A stretch of 64,000 nucleotides of DNA. Source: Hydractinia symbiolongicarpus. Its lineage: Eukaryota; Cnidaria; Hydrozoa; Anthoathecata; Hydractiniidae. A model generated the notes under the pieces. It saw only the letters and a program-made list of their open reading frames with translations. It did no database searches and was not told where the DNA came from. Both the position numbers and the translations under genes were made by a program. The stretch spans positions 29,949,001 to 30,013,000 of the forward strand of contig NC_079885.1 of NCBI RefSeq assembly GCF_029227915.1. Direction: 5' to 3'. This document shows positions 50,410 to 63,889 of this stretch, one piece after another (positions within the stretch are counted from its first letter, which is position 1; the number at the start of each line of letters is the position of its first letter).

Positions 50410-51626
50410 CGATTTTTTAAATTATTTTTTCACCACTAAAACGCATAAGACTTGTAGTTTTTAAAAATGTTTTTATTTTTGATGAGACGCTGAATAAAAG
50501 AAGTTTAATCGCCGGCAAACGAAAACCCGCGATTTCCCGTAAATCCCGGGCTTTGCCCGTATAGTCCAAAGTATACAAAGAAAGTACCCAGGGAGTAAAC
50601 TCATTTCCCAAACGATTTTTTAAATTATTTTTTCACCACTAAAACGCATAAGACTTGTAGTTTTTAAAAATGTTTTCATTTTTGATGAGACGCTGAATAA
50701 AAGAAGTTTAATCGCCGGCAAACGAAAACATGCGATTTCCCGTAAATCCCGGGCTTGGCCCGTATAGTCAAAAGTATACAAAGAAAGTACCCAGGGAGTA
50801 AACTAATTTTCCGAACGATTTTTTAAATTATTTTTTCACCACTAAAACGCATGAGACTTGTAGTTTTCAAAAATGTTTTCATTTTTGATGAGACGCTGAA
50901 TAAAAGAAGTTTAATCGCCGGCAAACGAAAACCCGCGATTTCCCGTAAATCCCGGACTCGGCCTGTATAGTCAAAAGTATACAAAGAAAGTACCCAGGGA
51001 GTAAACTCATTTCTAGAACGATTTTTTAAATTATTTTTTCACCACTAAAACGCATAAGACTTGCAGTTTTTAAAAATGTTTTTATTTTTGATTAGACGCT
51101 GAATAAAAGAAGTTTAATCGCCGACAAACGAAAACCCACGATTTCCCGTAAATCCCGGGCTTGGTCCGTATAGTCAAAAGTATACAAAGAAAGTACCCAG
51201 GGAGTAAATTCATTTCCCGAACGATTTTTTAAATTATTTTTTCACCACTAAAACGCATGAGACTTGTAGTTTTCAAAAATGTTTTCATTTTTGATGAGAC
51301 GCTGAATAAAAGAAGTTTAATCGCCGGCAAACGAAAACCCGAGATTTCCCGTAAATCCCGGGCTTGGCCCGTATAGTCAAAAGTATACAAAGAAAGTACC
51401 CAGGGAGTAAACTCATTTCCCGAACGATTTTTTAAATTATTTTTTCACCACTAAAACGCATGAGACTTGTAGTTTTCAAAAAATTTTCATTTTTGATGAG
51501 ACGCTGAATAAAAGAAGTTTAATCGCCGGCACACGAAAACCCGCCATTTCCCGTAAACCCCGGACTCGGCCCGTATAGTTAAAAGTATACAAAGAAAGTA
51601 CCCAGGGAGTAAACTCATTTCCCGAA
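50410..51626 (+). repeat. Hexamer (1217 bp), copy 1
   Basis: Markers recur at +1217: GGGCTTTGCCCGTATAGTCC (near 50548 and 51765), H unit, TTCTAGAACG, GCAGTTTTT with TTTGATTAGACG, GGGCTTGGTCCG, GAGTAAATTC, CCCGAGATTTCCCG, and a shortened hairpin CAAAAAATTTTCATTTTTG near 51478. It has the same length as the hexamer at 3589 but different monomer types, so the equal length only reflects six monomers. Confidence 0.82.
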
Positions 51627-52746
51627 CGATTTTTTAAATTATTTTTTCACCACTAAAACGCATAAGACTTGTAGTTTTTAAAAATGTTTTTATTTTTGAT
51701 GAGACGCTGAATAAAAGAAGTTTAATCGCCGGCAAACGAAAACCCGCGATTTCCCGTAAATCCCGGGCTTTGCCCGTATAGTCCAAAGTATACAAAGAAA
51801 GTACCCAGGGAGTAAACTCATTTCCCGAACGATTTTTTAAATTATTTTTTCACCACTAAAACGCATAAGACTTGTAGTTTTTAAAAATGTTTTCATTTTT
51901 GATGAGACGCTGAATAAAAGAAGTTTAATCGCCGGCAAACGAAAACATGCGATTTCCCGTAAATCCCGGGCTTGGCCCGTATAGTCAAAAGTATACAAAG
52001 AAAGTACCCAGGGAGTAAACTAATTTTCCGAACGATTTTTTAAATTATTTTTTCACCACTAAAACGCATGAGACTTGTAGTTTTCAAAAATGTTTTCATT
52101 TTTGATGAGACGCTGAATAAAAGAAGTTTAATCGCCGGCAAACGAAAACCCGCGATTTCCCGTAAATCCCGGACTCGGCCCGTATAGTCAAAAGTATACA
52201 AAGAAAGTACCCAGGGAGTAAACTCATTTCTAGAACGATTTTTTAAATTATTTTTTCACCACTAAAACGCATAAGACTTGCAGTTTTTAAAAATGTTTTT
52301 ATTTTTGATTAGACGCTGAAAAAAAGAAGTTTAATCGCCGGCAAACGAAAACCCGCGATTTCCCGTAAATCCCGGGCTTGGTCCGTATAGTCAAAAGTAT
52401 ACAAAGAAAGTACCCAGGGAGTAAATTCATTTCCCGAACGATTTTTTAAATTATTTTTTCACCACTAAAACGCATGAGACTTGTAGTTTTCAAAAATGTT
52501 TTCATTTTTGATGAGACGCTGAATAAAAGAAGTTTAATCGCCGGCAAACGAAAACCCGAGATTTCCCGTAAATCCCGGGCTTGGCCCGTATAGTCAAAAG
52601 TATACAAAGAAAGTACCCAGGGAGTAAACTCATTTCCCGAACGATTTTTTAAATTATTTTTTCACCACTAAAACGCATGAGACTTGTAGTTTTCAAAAAA
52701 TTTTCATTTTTGATGAGACGCTGAATAAAAGAAGTTTAATCGCCGG
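51627..52746 (+). repeat. Hexamer, copy 2 (partial)
   Basis: Repeat of 50410-51530. It carries the same hairpin deletion near 52694 and the same CCCGAGATTT near 52556. It leaves the partner at about 52746, where the upstream copy reads GGCACACG and this one GGCAAACG. Confidence 0.8.
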
Positions 52747-52944
52747 CAAACGAAAACCCGCGATTTCCCGTAAATCCCGGGCTTTGCCCGTATAGTCAAA
52801 AGTATACAAAGAAAGTACCCAGGGAGTAAACTCATTTCCCGAACGATTTTTTAAATTATTTTTTCACCACTAAAACGCATGAGACTTGTAGTTTTTAAAA
52901 ATGTTTTCATTTTTGATGAGACGCTGAATAAAAGAAGTTTAATC

Positions 52945-53756
52945 GCCGGCAAACGAAAACCCGCGATTTCCCGTAAATCCCGGACTCGGCCCGTATAGTC
53001 AAAAGTATACAAGGAAAGTACCCAGTGAGTAAATTCATTTCCCGAACGATTTTTTAAATTATTTTTTCACCACTAAAACGCATAAGACTTGTAGTTTTTA
53101 AAAATGTTTTCATTTTTGATGAGACGCTGAATAAAAGAAGTTTAATCGCCGGCAAACGAAAACATGCGATTTCCCGTAAATCCCGGGCTTGGCCCGTATA
53201 GTCAAAAGTATACAAAGAAAGTACCCAGGGAGTAAACTAATTTTCCGAACGATTTTTTAAATTATTTTTTCACCACTAAAACGCATGAGACTTGTAGTAT
53301 TCAAAAATATTTTCATTTTTGATGAGACGCTGAATAAAAGAAGTTTAATCGCCGGCAAACGAAAACCCGCGATTTCCCGTAAATCCCGGACTCGGCCCGT
53401 ATAGTCAAAAGTATACAAGGAAAGTACCCAGTGAGTAAATTCATTTCCCGAACGATTTTTTAAATTATTTTTTCACCACTAAAACGCATAAGACTTGTAG
53501 TTTTTAAAAATGTTTTCATTTTTGATGAGACGCTGAATAAAAGAAGTTTAATCGCCGGCAAACGAAAACATGCGATTTCCCGTAAATCCCGGGCTTGGCC
53601 CGTATAGTCAAAAGTATACAAAGAAAGTACCCAGGGAGTAAACTAATTTTCCGAACGATTTTTTAAATTATTTTTTCACCACTAAAACGCATGAGACTTG
53701 TAGTTTTCAAAAATGTTTTCATTTTTGATGAGACGCTGAATAAAAGAAGTTTAATC
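52945..53756 (+). repeat. P-H dimer in two tandem copies (406 bp each)
   Basis: P units with ACAAGGAAAG and CAGTGAGTAAATTC start at 52945 and 53351, each followed by an H unit with CTAATTTTCCG. Differences are few: TAGTATTCAAAAATATTTTC near 53296 in the first against TAGTTTTCAAAAATGTTTTC near 53702. Confidence 0.82.
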
Positions 53757-54564
53757 GCCGGCAAACGAAAACCCGCGATTTCCCGTAAATCCCGGACTCG
53801 GCCCGTATAGTCAAAAGTATACAAAGAAAGTACCCAGGGAGTAAACTCATTTCCCGAACGATTTTTTAAATTATTTTTCACCACTACAACGCATGAGACT
53901 TGTAGTTTTCAAAAACGTTTTCATATTTTATGAGACGCTGAATAAAAGAAGTTTAATCGCCCTCAAACGAAAATCCGCTATTTTCGTAAATCCCGGACTC
54001 GGCCCGTATAGTCCAAAGTATACAAAGAAAGTACCGAGGGAGTAAACTCATTTCCCGAACGATTTTTTAAATTATTTTTTCACCGCTAAAACGCATGAGA
54101 CTTGTAGTTTTCAAAAATGTTTTCATTTTTGATGAGACGCTGAATAAAAGAAGTTTAATCGCCGGCAAACGAAAACCCGCGATTTCCCGTAAATCCCGGA
54201 CTCGGCCTGTATAGTCAAAAGTATACAAAGAAAGTACCCAGGGAGTAAACTCATTTCCCGAACGATTTTTTAAATTATTTTTCACCACTACAACGCATGA
54301 GACTTGTAGTTTTCAAAAATGTTTTCATATTTTATGAGACGCTGAATAAAAGAAGTTTAATCGCCCTCAAACGAAAATCCGCGATTTCCGTAAATCCCGG
54401 ACTCGGCCCGTATAGTCCAAAGTATACAAAGAAAGTACCGAGGGAGTAAACTCATTTCCCGAACGATTTTTTAAATTATTTTTTCACCGCTAAAACGCAT
54501 GAGACTTGTAGTTTTTAAAAATGTTTTCATTTTTGATGAGACGCCTAATGAAAGAGGTTTAATC
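53757..54564 (+). repeat. P-B dimer in two tandem copies (404 bp each)
   Basis: P units start at 53757 and 54161. Both lack one T in AAATTATTTTTCACC and are followed by TTTTCATATTTTATGAG, which breaks the usual hairpin. B follows each. The short minus-strand reading frames at 53663-53884 and 54067-54288 give the same 73 residues because of this duplication, and are not genes. Confidence 0.82.
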
Positions 54565-57500
54565 ACCGGCAAACGAAATCCCGCGATTTCCCGTAAATCC
54601 CGGGCTTGGCCCGTATAGTCGAATGTAAACAAAGAAAGTACCCAGGGAGTAAACTCATTTCCCGAACGATTTTTTAAATTATTTTTTCACCACTAAAACG
54701 CATAAGACTTGTAGTTTTCAAAAATGTTTTCATTTTTGATGAGACGCTTAATGAAAGAGGTTTAATCGCCGGCAAACGAAAACCCGCGATTTCCCGTAAA
54801 TCCCGGGCTTGGCCCGTATAGTCGAATGTATACAAAGAAAGTACCCTGTGAGTAAACTCATTTCCCGAACGATTTTTTAAATTATTTTTTCACCACTAAA
54901 ACGCATGAGACTTGTAGTTTTCAGAAATGTTTTCATTTTTGATGAGACGCTTAATGAAAGTGGTTTAATCGCCGGCAAACGAAAACCCGCGATTTGCCGT
55001 AAATCCCGGACTTGGCCCGTATAGTCGAATGTATACAAAGAAAGTACCCTGTGAGTAAACTCATTTCCAAAACGATTTTTTAAATTATCTTTTCACCACT
55101 AAAACGCATAAGACTTGTAGTTTTTAAAAACGTTTTTATTTTTGATGAGACGCTGAATAAAACAAGTTTAATCGCTGGCAAACGAAAACGCGCCATTTCC
55201 CGTAAACCCCAGACTCGGGCCGTATAGTCAAATGTATACAAAGAAAGTACCCAGGATGTAAACTCATTTCCCGAACGATTTTTCAAATTATTTTTTCACC
55301 ACTAAAACGCATAAGACTTGTAGTTCTTAAAAATGTTTTCATTTTTGATGAGACGCTGAATAAAAGAAGTTTAATCGCCGGCAAACGAAAACATGCGATT
55401 TCCCGTAAATCCCGGGCTTGGCCCGTATAGTCAAAAGTATACAAAGAAAGTACCCAGGGAATAAAACTAATTTTCCGAACGATTTTTTAAATTATTTTTT
55501 CACCACTAAAACGCATGAGACTTGTAGTTTTCAAAAATGTTTTCATTTTTGATGAGACGCTGAATAAAAGAAGTTTAATCGCCCTCAAACGAAAATCCGC
55601 GATTTCCGTAAATCCCGGACTCGGCCCGTATAGTCCAAAGTATACAAAGAAAGTACCGAGGGAGTAAACTCATTTCCCGAACGATTTTTTAAATTATTTT
55701 TTCACCGCTAAAACGCATGAGACTTGTAGTTTTCAAAAATGTTTTTATTTTTGATGAGACGCTTAATGAAAGAGGTTTAATCACCGGCAAACGAAATCCC
55801 GCGATTTCCCGTAAATCCCGGGCTTGGCCCGTATAGTCGAATGTATACAAAGAAAGTACCCAGGGAGTAAACTCATTTCCCGAACGATTTTTTAAATTAT
55901 TTTTTCACCACTACAACGCATAAGACTTGCAGTTTTCAAAAATATTTTCATTTTTGATGAGACGCTTAATGAAAGAGGTTTAATCGCCGGCAAACGAAAA
56001 CCCGCGATTTCCCGTAAATCCCGGGCTTGGCCCGTATAGTCGAATGTATACAAAGAAAGTACCCTGTGAGTAAACTCATTTCCCGAACGATTTTTTAAAT
56101 TATTTTTTCACCACTAAAACGCATGAGACTTGTAGTTTTCAGAAATGTTTTCATTTTTGATGAGACGCTTAATGAAAGTGGTTTAATCGCCGGCAAACGA
56201 AAACCCGCGATTTGCCGTAAATCCCGGACTTGGCCCGTATAGTCGAATGTTTACAAAGAAAGTACCCTGTGAGTAAACTCATTTCCAAAACGATTTTTTA
56301 AATTATCTTTTCACCACTAAAACGCATGAGACTTGTAGTTTTCAGAAATGTTTTCATTTTTGATGAGACGCTTAATGAAAGTGGTTTAATCGCCGGCAAA
56401 CGAAAACCCGCGATTTGCCGTAAATCCCGGACTTGGCCCGTATAGTCGAATGTATAGAAAGAAAGTACCCTGTGAGTAAACTCATTTCCAAAACGATTTT
56501 TTAAATTATCTTTTCACCACTAAAACGCATAAGACTTGTAGTTTTTAAAAATGTTTTCATTTTTGATGAGACGCTGAATAAAAGAAGTTTAATCGCCGGC
56601 AAACGAAAACATGCGATTTCCCGTAAATCCCGGGCTTGGCCCGTATAGTCAAAAGTATACAAAGAAAGTACCCAGGGAGTAAACTAATTTTCCGAACGAT
56701 TTTTTAAATTATTTTTTCACCACTAAAACGCATAAGACTTGTAGTTTTTAAAAATGTTTTCATTTTTGATGAGACGCTGAATAAAAGAAGTTTAATCGCC
56801 GGCAAACGAAAACATGCGATTTCCCGTAAATCCCGGGCTTGGCCCGTATAGTCAAAAGTATACAAAGAAAGTACCCAGGGAGTAAACTAATTTTCCGAAC
56901 GATTTTTTAAATTATTTTTTCACCACTAAAACGCATGAGACTTGTAGTTTTCAAAAATGTTTTCATTTTTGATAAGACGCTGAATAAAAGAAGTTTAATC
57001 GCTGTTAAACGAAAACCCGCGATTTCCCGTAAATCCCGGACTCGGCCCGTATAGTCGAATGTATACAAAGAAAGTACCCAGGGAGTAAACTCATTTCCCG
57101 AACGATTTTTTAAATTATTTTTTCACCACTAAAACGCATGAGACTTGTAGTTTTCAGAAATGTTTTCATTTTTGATAAGACGCTGAATAAAAGAAGTTTA
57201 ATCGCTGGCAAACGAAAACCCGCGATTTCCCGTAAATCCCGGACTCGGCCCGTATAGTCGAATGTATACAAAGAAAGTACCCAGGGAGTAAACTCATTTC
57301 CCGAACGATTTTTTAAATTATTTTTTCACCACTAAAACGCATAAGACTTGTAGTTTTCAAAAATGTTTTCATTTTTGATGAGATGCATAATGAAAGTGGT
57401 TTAATCGCCGGCAAACGAAAACCCGCGATTTCCCGTAAATCCCGGGCTTGGCCCGTATAGTCGAAGGTATACAAAGAAAGTACCCTGTGAGTAAACTCAT

Positions 57501-58200
57501 TTCCCGAACGATTTTTTAAATTATTTTTTCACCACTAAAACGCATGAGACTTGTAGTTTTCAGAAATGTTTTCATTTTTGATGAGACGCTTAATGAAAGT
57601 GGTTTAATCGCCGGCAAACGAAAACCCGCGATTTGCCGTAAATCCCGGACTTTGCCCGTATAGTCGAATGTATACAAAGAAAGTACCCAGGGAGTAAACT
57701 CATTTCCCGAACGATTTTTTAAATTATTTTTTCACCACTAAAACGCATAAGACTTGTAGTTTTCAAAAATGTTTTCATTTTTGATGAGACGCTTAATGAA
57801 AGAGGTTTAATCGCCGGCAAACGAAAACCCGCGATTTCCCGTAAATCCCGGGCTTGGCCCGTATAGTCGAATGTATACAAAGAAAGTACCCTGTGAGTAA
57901 ACTCATTTCCCGAACGATTTTTTAAATTATTTTTTCACCACTAAAACGCATGAGACTTGTAGTTTTCAGAAATGTTTTTATTTTTGATAAGACGCTAAAT
58001 GAAAGTGGTTTAATCGCCGGCAAACGAAAACCCGCGATTTGCCGTAAATCCCGGACTTGGCCCGTATAGTCGAATGTATACAAAGAAAGTACCCTGTGAC
58101 TAAACTCATTTCCAAAACGATTTTTTAAATTATCTTTTCACCACTAAAACGCATGAGACTTGTAGTTTTCAAAAATGTTTTCATTTTTGATGAGACGCTG
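54565..58200 (+). repeat. Satellite: C, E, D, H and mixed monomers
   Basis: C (GAAATCCCGCG, AATCACCGGC), E, D (GATTTGCCG, CCAAAACG, ATCTTTTCACC) and H units alternate. Two H units lie in tandem near 56600-57000, two units with TTTTGATAAGACG follow near 56970-57370, and an extra A gives GGGAATAAAACTAA near 55459. No large clean multimer was found by eye, and no gene. Confidence 0.8.
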
Positions 58201-61200
58201 AATAAAAGAATTTAATCGCCGGCAAACGAAAACCCGCGATTTCCCGTAAATCCCGGGCTTGGCCCGTATAGTCAAAAGTATACAAAGAAAGTACCCAGGG
58301 AGTAAACTCATTTTCCGAACGATTTTTTAAATTATTTTTTCACCACTAAAACGCATGAGACTTGTACTTTTTAAAAATATTTTCATTTTTGATGAGACGC
58401 TGAATAAAGGAAGTTTAATCGCCGGCAAACGAAAACCCGCGATTTCCCGTAAATCCCGGACTCGGCCCGTATAGTCAAACGTATACAAGGAAAGTACCCA
58501 ATGAGTAAACTCATTTCCCGAACGAATTTTTAAATTATTTTTTCACCACTAAAACGCATAAGACTTGTAGTTTTCAAAAATGTTTTCATTTTTGATGAGA
58601 CGCTGAATAAAAGATGTTTAATCGCTGGCAAACGAAAACCCGCGATTTCCCGTAAATCCCGGACTCGGCCGTATAGTCAAAAGTATACAAGGAAAGTACC
58701 CAGTGAGTAAACTCATTTCCCGAACGATTTTTTAAATTATTTTTTCACCACTAAAACGCATAAGACTTGTAGTTTTTAAAAATGTTTTTATTTTTGATGA
58801 GACGCTGAATAAAAGAAGTTTAATCGCCGGCAAACGAAAACATGCGATTTCCCGTAAATCCCGGGCTTGGCCCGTATAGTCAAAAGTATACAAAGAAAGT
58901 ACCCAGGGAGTAAACTCATTTTCCGAACGATTTTTTAAATTATTTTTTCACCACTAAAACGCATGAGACTTGTAGTTTTCAAAAATGTTTTCATTTTTGA
59001 TGAGACGCTGAATAAAAGATGTTTAATCGCTGGCAAACGAAAACCCGCGATTTCCCGTAAATCCCGGACTCGGCCGTATAGTCAAAAGTATACAAGGAAA
59101 GTACCCAGTGAGTAAAATCATTTCCCGAACGATTTTTTAAATTATTTTTTCACCACTAAAACGCATGAGACTTGTAGTTTTCAGAAATGTTTTCATTTTT
59201 GATGAGACGCTTAATGAAAGTGGTTTAATCGCCGGCAAACGAAAACCCGCGATTTGCCGTAAATCCCGGACTTGGCCCGCATAGTCGAATGTATACAAAG
59301 AAAGTACCCTGTGGGTAAACTCATTTCCCAAACGATTTTTTAAATTATCTTTTCACCACTAAAACGCATGAGACTTGTAGTTTTCAAAAATGTTTTCATT
59401 TTTGATGAGACGCTGAATAAAAGAATTTAATCGCCGGCAAACGAAAACCCGCGATTTCCCGTAAATCCCGGGCTTGGCCCGTATAGTCGAATGTATACAA
59501 AGAAAGTACCCTGTGAGTAAACTAATTTCCCGAACGATTTTTTAAATTATTTTTTCACCACTAAAACGCATGAGACTTGTAGTTTTCAGAAATGTTTTCA
59601 TTTTTGATGAGACGCTTAATGAAAGTGGTTTAATCGCCGGCAAACGAAAACCCGCGATTTGCCGTAAATCCCGGACTTGGCCCGTATAGTCGAATGTATA
59701 CAAAGAAAGTACCCTGTGGGTAAACTCATTTCCAAAACGATTTTTTAAATTATCTTTTCACCACTAAAACGCATGAGACTTGTAGTTTTCAGAAATGTTT
59801 TCATTTTTGATGAGACGCTTAATGAAAGTGGTTTAATCGCCGGCAAACGAAAACCCGCGATTTGCCGTAAATCCCGGACTCGGCCGGTATAGTCGAATGT
59901 ATACAAAGAAAGTACCCAGGGAGTAAACTCATTTCCCGAACGATTTTTTAAATTATTTTTTCACCACTAAAACGCATAAGACTTGTAGTTTTCAGAAATG
60001 TTTTCATTTTTGATGAGACGCTTAATGAAAGTGGTTTAATCGCCGGCAAACGAAAACCCGCGATTTGCCGTAAATCCCGGACTTGGCCCGTATAGTCGAA
60101 TGTGTACAAAGAAAGTACCCTGTGAGTAAACTCATTTCCAAAACGATTTTTTAAATTATCTTTTCACCACTAAAACGCATGAGACTTGTAGTTTTCAAAA
60201 ATGTTTTCATTTTTGATGAGACGCTGAATAAAAGAATTTAATCGCCGGCAAACGAAAACATGCGATTTCCCGTAAATCCCGGGCTTGGCCCGTATAGTCA
60301 AAAGTATACAAAGAAAGTACCCAGGGAGTAAACTCATTTCCCGAACGATTTTTTAAATTATTTTTTCACCACTAAAACGCATGAGACTTGTAGTTTTCAA
60401 AAATGTTTTCATTTTTGATGAGACGCTTAATGAAAGAGGTTTACTCGCCGGCAAACGAAAACCCGCGATTTCCCGTAAATCCCGGGCTTGGCCCGTATAG
60501 TCGAATGTATACAAAGAAAGTACCCTGTGAGTAAACTCATTTCCCGAACGATTTTTTAAATTATTTTTTCACCACTAAAACGCATGAGACTTGTAGTTTT
60601 CAGAAATGTTTTCATTTTTGATGAGACGCTTAATGAAAGTGGTTTAATCGCCGGCAAACGAAAACCCGCGATTTGCCGTAAATCCCGGACTTGGCCCGTA
60701 TAGTCGAATGTATACAAAGAAAGTACCCTGTGGGTAAACTCATTTCCAAAACGATTTTTTTAAATTATCTTTTCACCACTAAAACGCATGAGACTTGTAG
60801 TTTTCAAAAATGTTTTCATTTTTGATGAGACGCTGAATAAAAGAATTTAATCGCCGGCAAACGAAAACCCGCGATTTCCCGTAAATCCCGGGCTTGGCCG
60901 TATAGTCGAATGTATATAAAGAAAGTACCCAGGATGTAAACTCATTTCCCGAACGATTTTTTAAACTTTTTTTTCACCACTAAAACGCATGATACTTGTA
61001 GTTTTCAAAAATGTTTTCATTTTTGATGAGACGCTGAATAAAAGAATTTAATCGCCGGCAAACGAAAACCCGCGATTTCCCGTAAATCCCGGGCTTGGCC
61101 CGTATAGTCAAAAGTATACAAAGAATGTACCCAGGGAGTAAACTCATTTTCCGAACGATTTTTTAAATTATTTTTTCACCACTAAAACGCATGAGACTTG

Positions 61201-62880
61201 TACTTTTCAAAAATGTTTTCATTTTTGATGAGACGATTAATGAAAGAGGTTTACTCGCCGGCAAACGAAAACCCGCGATTTCCCGTAAATCCCGGACTCG
61301 GCCGTATAGTCAAAAGTATACAAAGAATGTACCCAGGGAGTAAACTCATTTCCCGAACGAATTTTTAACTTATTTTTTCACCACTAAAACGCATCAGACT
61401 TGTAGTTTTCAAAAATGTTTTCATTTTTGATGAGACGCTGAATAAAAGATGTTTAATCGCTGGCAAACGAAAACCCGCGATTTCCCGTAAATCCCGGACT
61501 CGGCCGTATAGTCAAAAGTATACAAGGAAAGTACCCAGTGAGTAAACTCATTTCCCGAACGATTTTTTAAATTATTTTTTCACCACTAAAACGCATAAGA
61601 CTTGTAGTTTTTAAAAATGTTTTCATTTTTGATGAGACGCTGAATAAAAGAAGTTTAACCGCCGGCAAACGAAAACATGCGATTTCCCGTAAATCCCGGG
61701 CTTGGCCCGTATAGTCAAAAGTATACAAAGAAAGTACCCTGTGGGTAAACTCATTTCCAAAACGATTTTTTAAATTATCTTTTCACCACTAAAACGCATG
61801 AGACTTGTAGTTTTCAAAAATGTTTTCATTTTTGATGAGACGCTGAATTAAAGAATTTAATCGCCGGCAAACGAAAACCCGCGATTTCCCGTAAATCCCG
61901 GGCTTGGCCCGTATAGTCGAATGTATACAAAGAAAGTACCCAGGATGTAAACTCATTTCCCGAACGATTTTTTAAACTTTTTTTTCACCACTAAAACGCA
62001 TGAGACTTGTAGTTTTCAGAAATGTTTTCATTTTTGATGAGACGCTTAATGAAAGTGGTTTAATCGCCAGCAAACGAAAACCTGCGATTTGCTGTAAATC
62101 CCGTACTTGGCCCGTATAGTCGAATGTATACAAAGAAAGTACCCAGGGAGTAAACTCATTTCCCGAACGATTTTTTAAATTATTTTTTCACCACTAAAAC
62201 GCATAAGACTTGTAGTTTTCAAAAATGTTTTCATTTTTGATGAGACGCTTAATGAAAGAGGTTTAATCGCCGGTAAACGAAAACCCGCGATTTCCCGTAA
62301 ATCCCGGGCTTGGCCCGTATAGTCGAATGTATACAAAGAAAGTACCCTGTGAGTAAACTCATTTCCCGAACGATTTTTTAAATTATTTTTTCACCACTAA
62401 AACGCATGAGACTTGTAGTTTTCAGAAATGTTTTCATTTTTGATGAGACGCTTAATGAAAGTGGTTTAATCGCCGGCAAACGAAAACCCGCGATTTGCCG
62501 TAAATCCCGGACTTGGCCCGTATAGTCGAATGTGTACAAAGAAAGTACCCTGTGAGTAAACTCATTTCCAAAACGATTTTTTAAATTATCTTTTCACCAC
62601 TAAAACGCATGAGACTTGTAGTTTTCAAAAATGTTTTCATTTTTGATGAGACGCTGAATAAAAGAATTTAATCGCCGGCAAACGAAAACCCGCAATTTCC
62701 CGTAAATCCCGGGCTTGGCTCTTATAGTCGAATGTATAAAAAGAAACTACCCAGGATGTAAACACATTTCCCGAACGATTTTTTAAACTTTTTTTTCACC
62801 ACTAAAACGCATGATACTGGTAGTTTTCAAAAATGTTTTCATTTTTGATGAGACGCTGAATAAAAGAATTTAATCGCCGG
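58201..62880 (+). repeat. Satellite subfamily with private 1-bp deletion (AAAAGAATTTAATC)
   Basis: Eight monomer junctions read AAAGAATTTAATC instead of AAAGAAGTTTAATC, losing one base: near 58208, 59423, 60234, 60842, 61043, 61852, 62665 and 62866. I did not notice this deletion elsewhere. Interleaved units are E, D (CCCTGTGGG variant), H, and P with GATGTTTAATCGCTGGC. Some carry TTTAAACTTTTTTTTCACC. No gene is visible. Confidence 0.8.
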
Positions 62881-63281
62881 CAAACGAAAACCCGCGATTT
62901 CCCGTAAATCCCGGGCTTGGCCCCTATAGTCAAAAGTATGCAAAGAAAGTACCCAGGGAGTAAACTCATTTCCCGAACGATTTTTTAAATTATTATTTCA
63001 CCACTAAAACGCATGAGACTTGTAGTTTTCAAAAATATTTTCATTTTTGATGAGACGCTGAATAAAAGAAGTTTAATCGCCGGCAAACGAATACCTGCGA
63101 TGTCCCGTAAATCCCGGACTCGGCCCGTATAGTCAAAAGTATACTAAGAAAGTACCCAGGGAGTAAACTCATTTTCCAAACGATTTTTTAAATTATTTTT
63201 TCACCACTAAAACGCATGAGACTTGTACTTTTCAAAAATATTTTCATTTTTGATGGGACGCTGAATAAAAGAAGTTTAATC

Positions 63282-63889
63282 GCCGGCAAACGGAAACCCG
63301 CGATTTCCCGTAAATCCCGGACTCGGCCCGTTTAGTCAAACATATACAAGGAAAGTACCCAGTGAGTAAACTCATTTCCCGAACGAATTTTTAAATTATT
63401 TTTTCACCACTAAAACGCATGAGACTTGTAGTTTTCAAAAATGTTTTTATTTTTGATGAGACGCTGAATAAAAGATGTTTAATCGCTGGCAAACGAAAAC
63501 CCGCGATTTCCCGTAAATCCCGGACTCGGCCGTATAGTCAAAAGTATACAAGGAAAGTACCCCGTGAGTAAACTCATTTCCCGAACGATTTTTTAAATTA
63601 TTTTTTCACCACTAAAACGCATAAGACTTGTAGTTTTTAAAAATGTTTTTATTTTTGATGAGACGCTGAATAAAAGAAGTTTAATCGCCGGCAAACGAAA
63701 ACATGCGATTTCCCGTAAATCCCGGGCTTGGCCCGTATAGTCAAAAGTATACAAAGAAAGTACCCAGGGAGTAAACTCATTTTCCGAACGATTTTTTAAA
63801 TTATTTTTTCACCACTAAAACGCATGAGACTTGTACTTTTCAAAAATATTTTCATTTTTGATGAGACGCTGAATAAAAGAAGTTTAATC
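63282..63889 (+). repeat. Trimer (608 bp) continuing past the window edge
   Basis: Three monomers: P with ACAAGGAAAG and GAACGAATTTTT, a GATGTTTAATCGCTGGC unit lacking one C (GGCCGTATAG), and H. The first unit recurs from 63890 to the window end, preceded in both cases by CTTGTACTTTTC. A related series starts at 58421, 4861 bp upstream. The last base lies mid-monomer, so the array continues. Confidence 0.8.
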
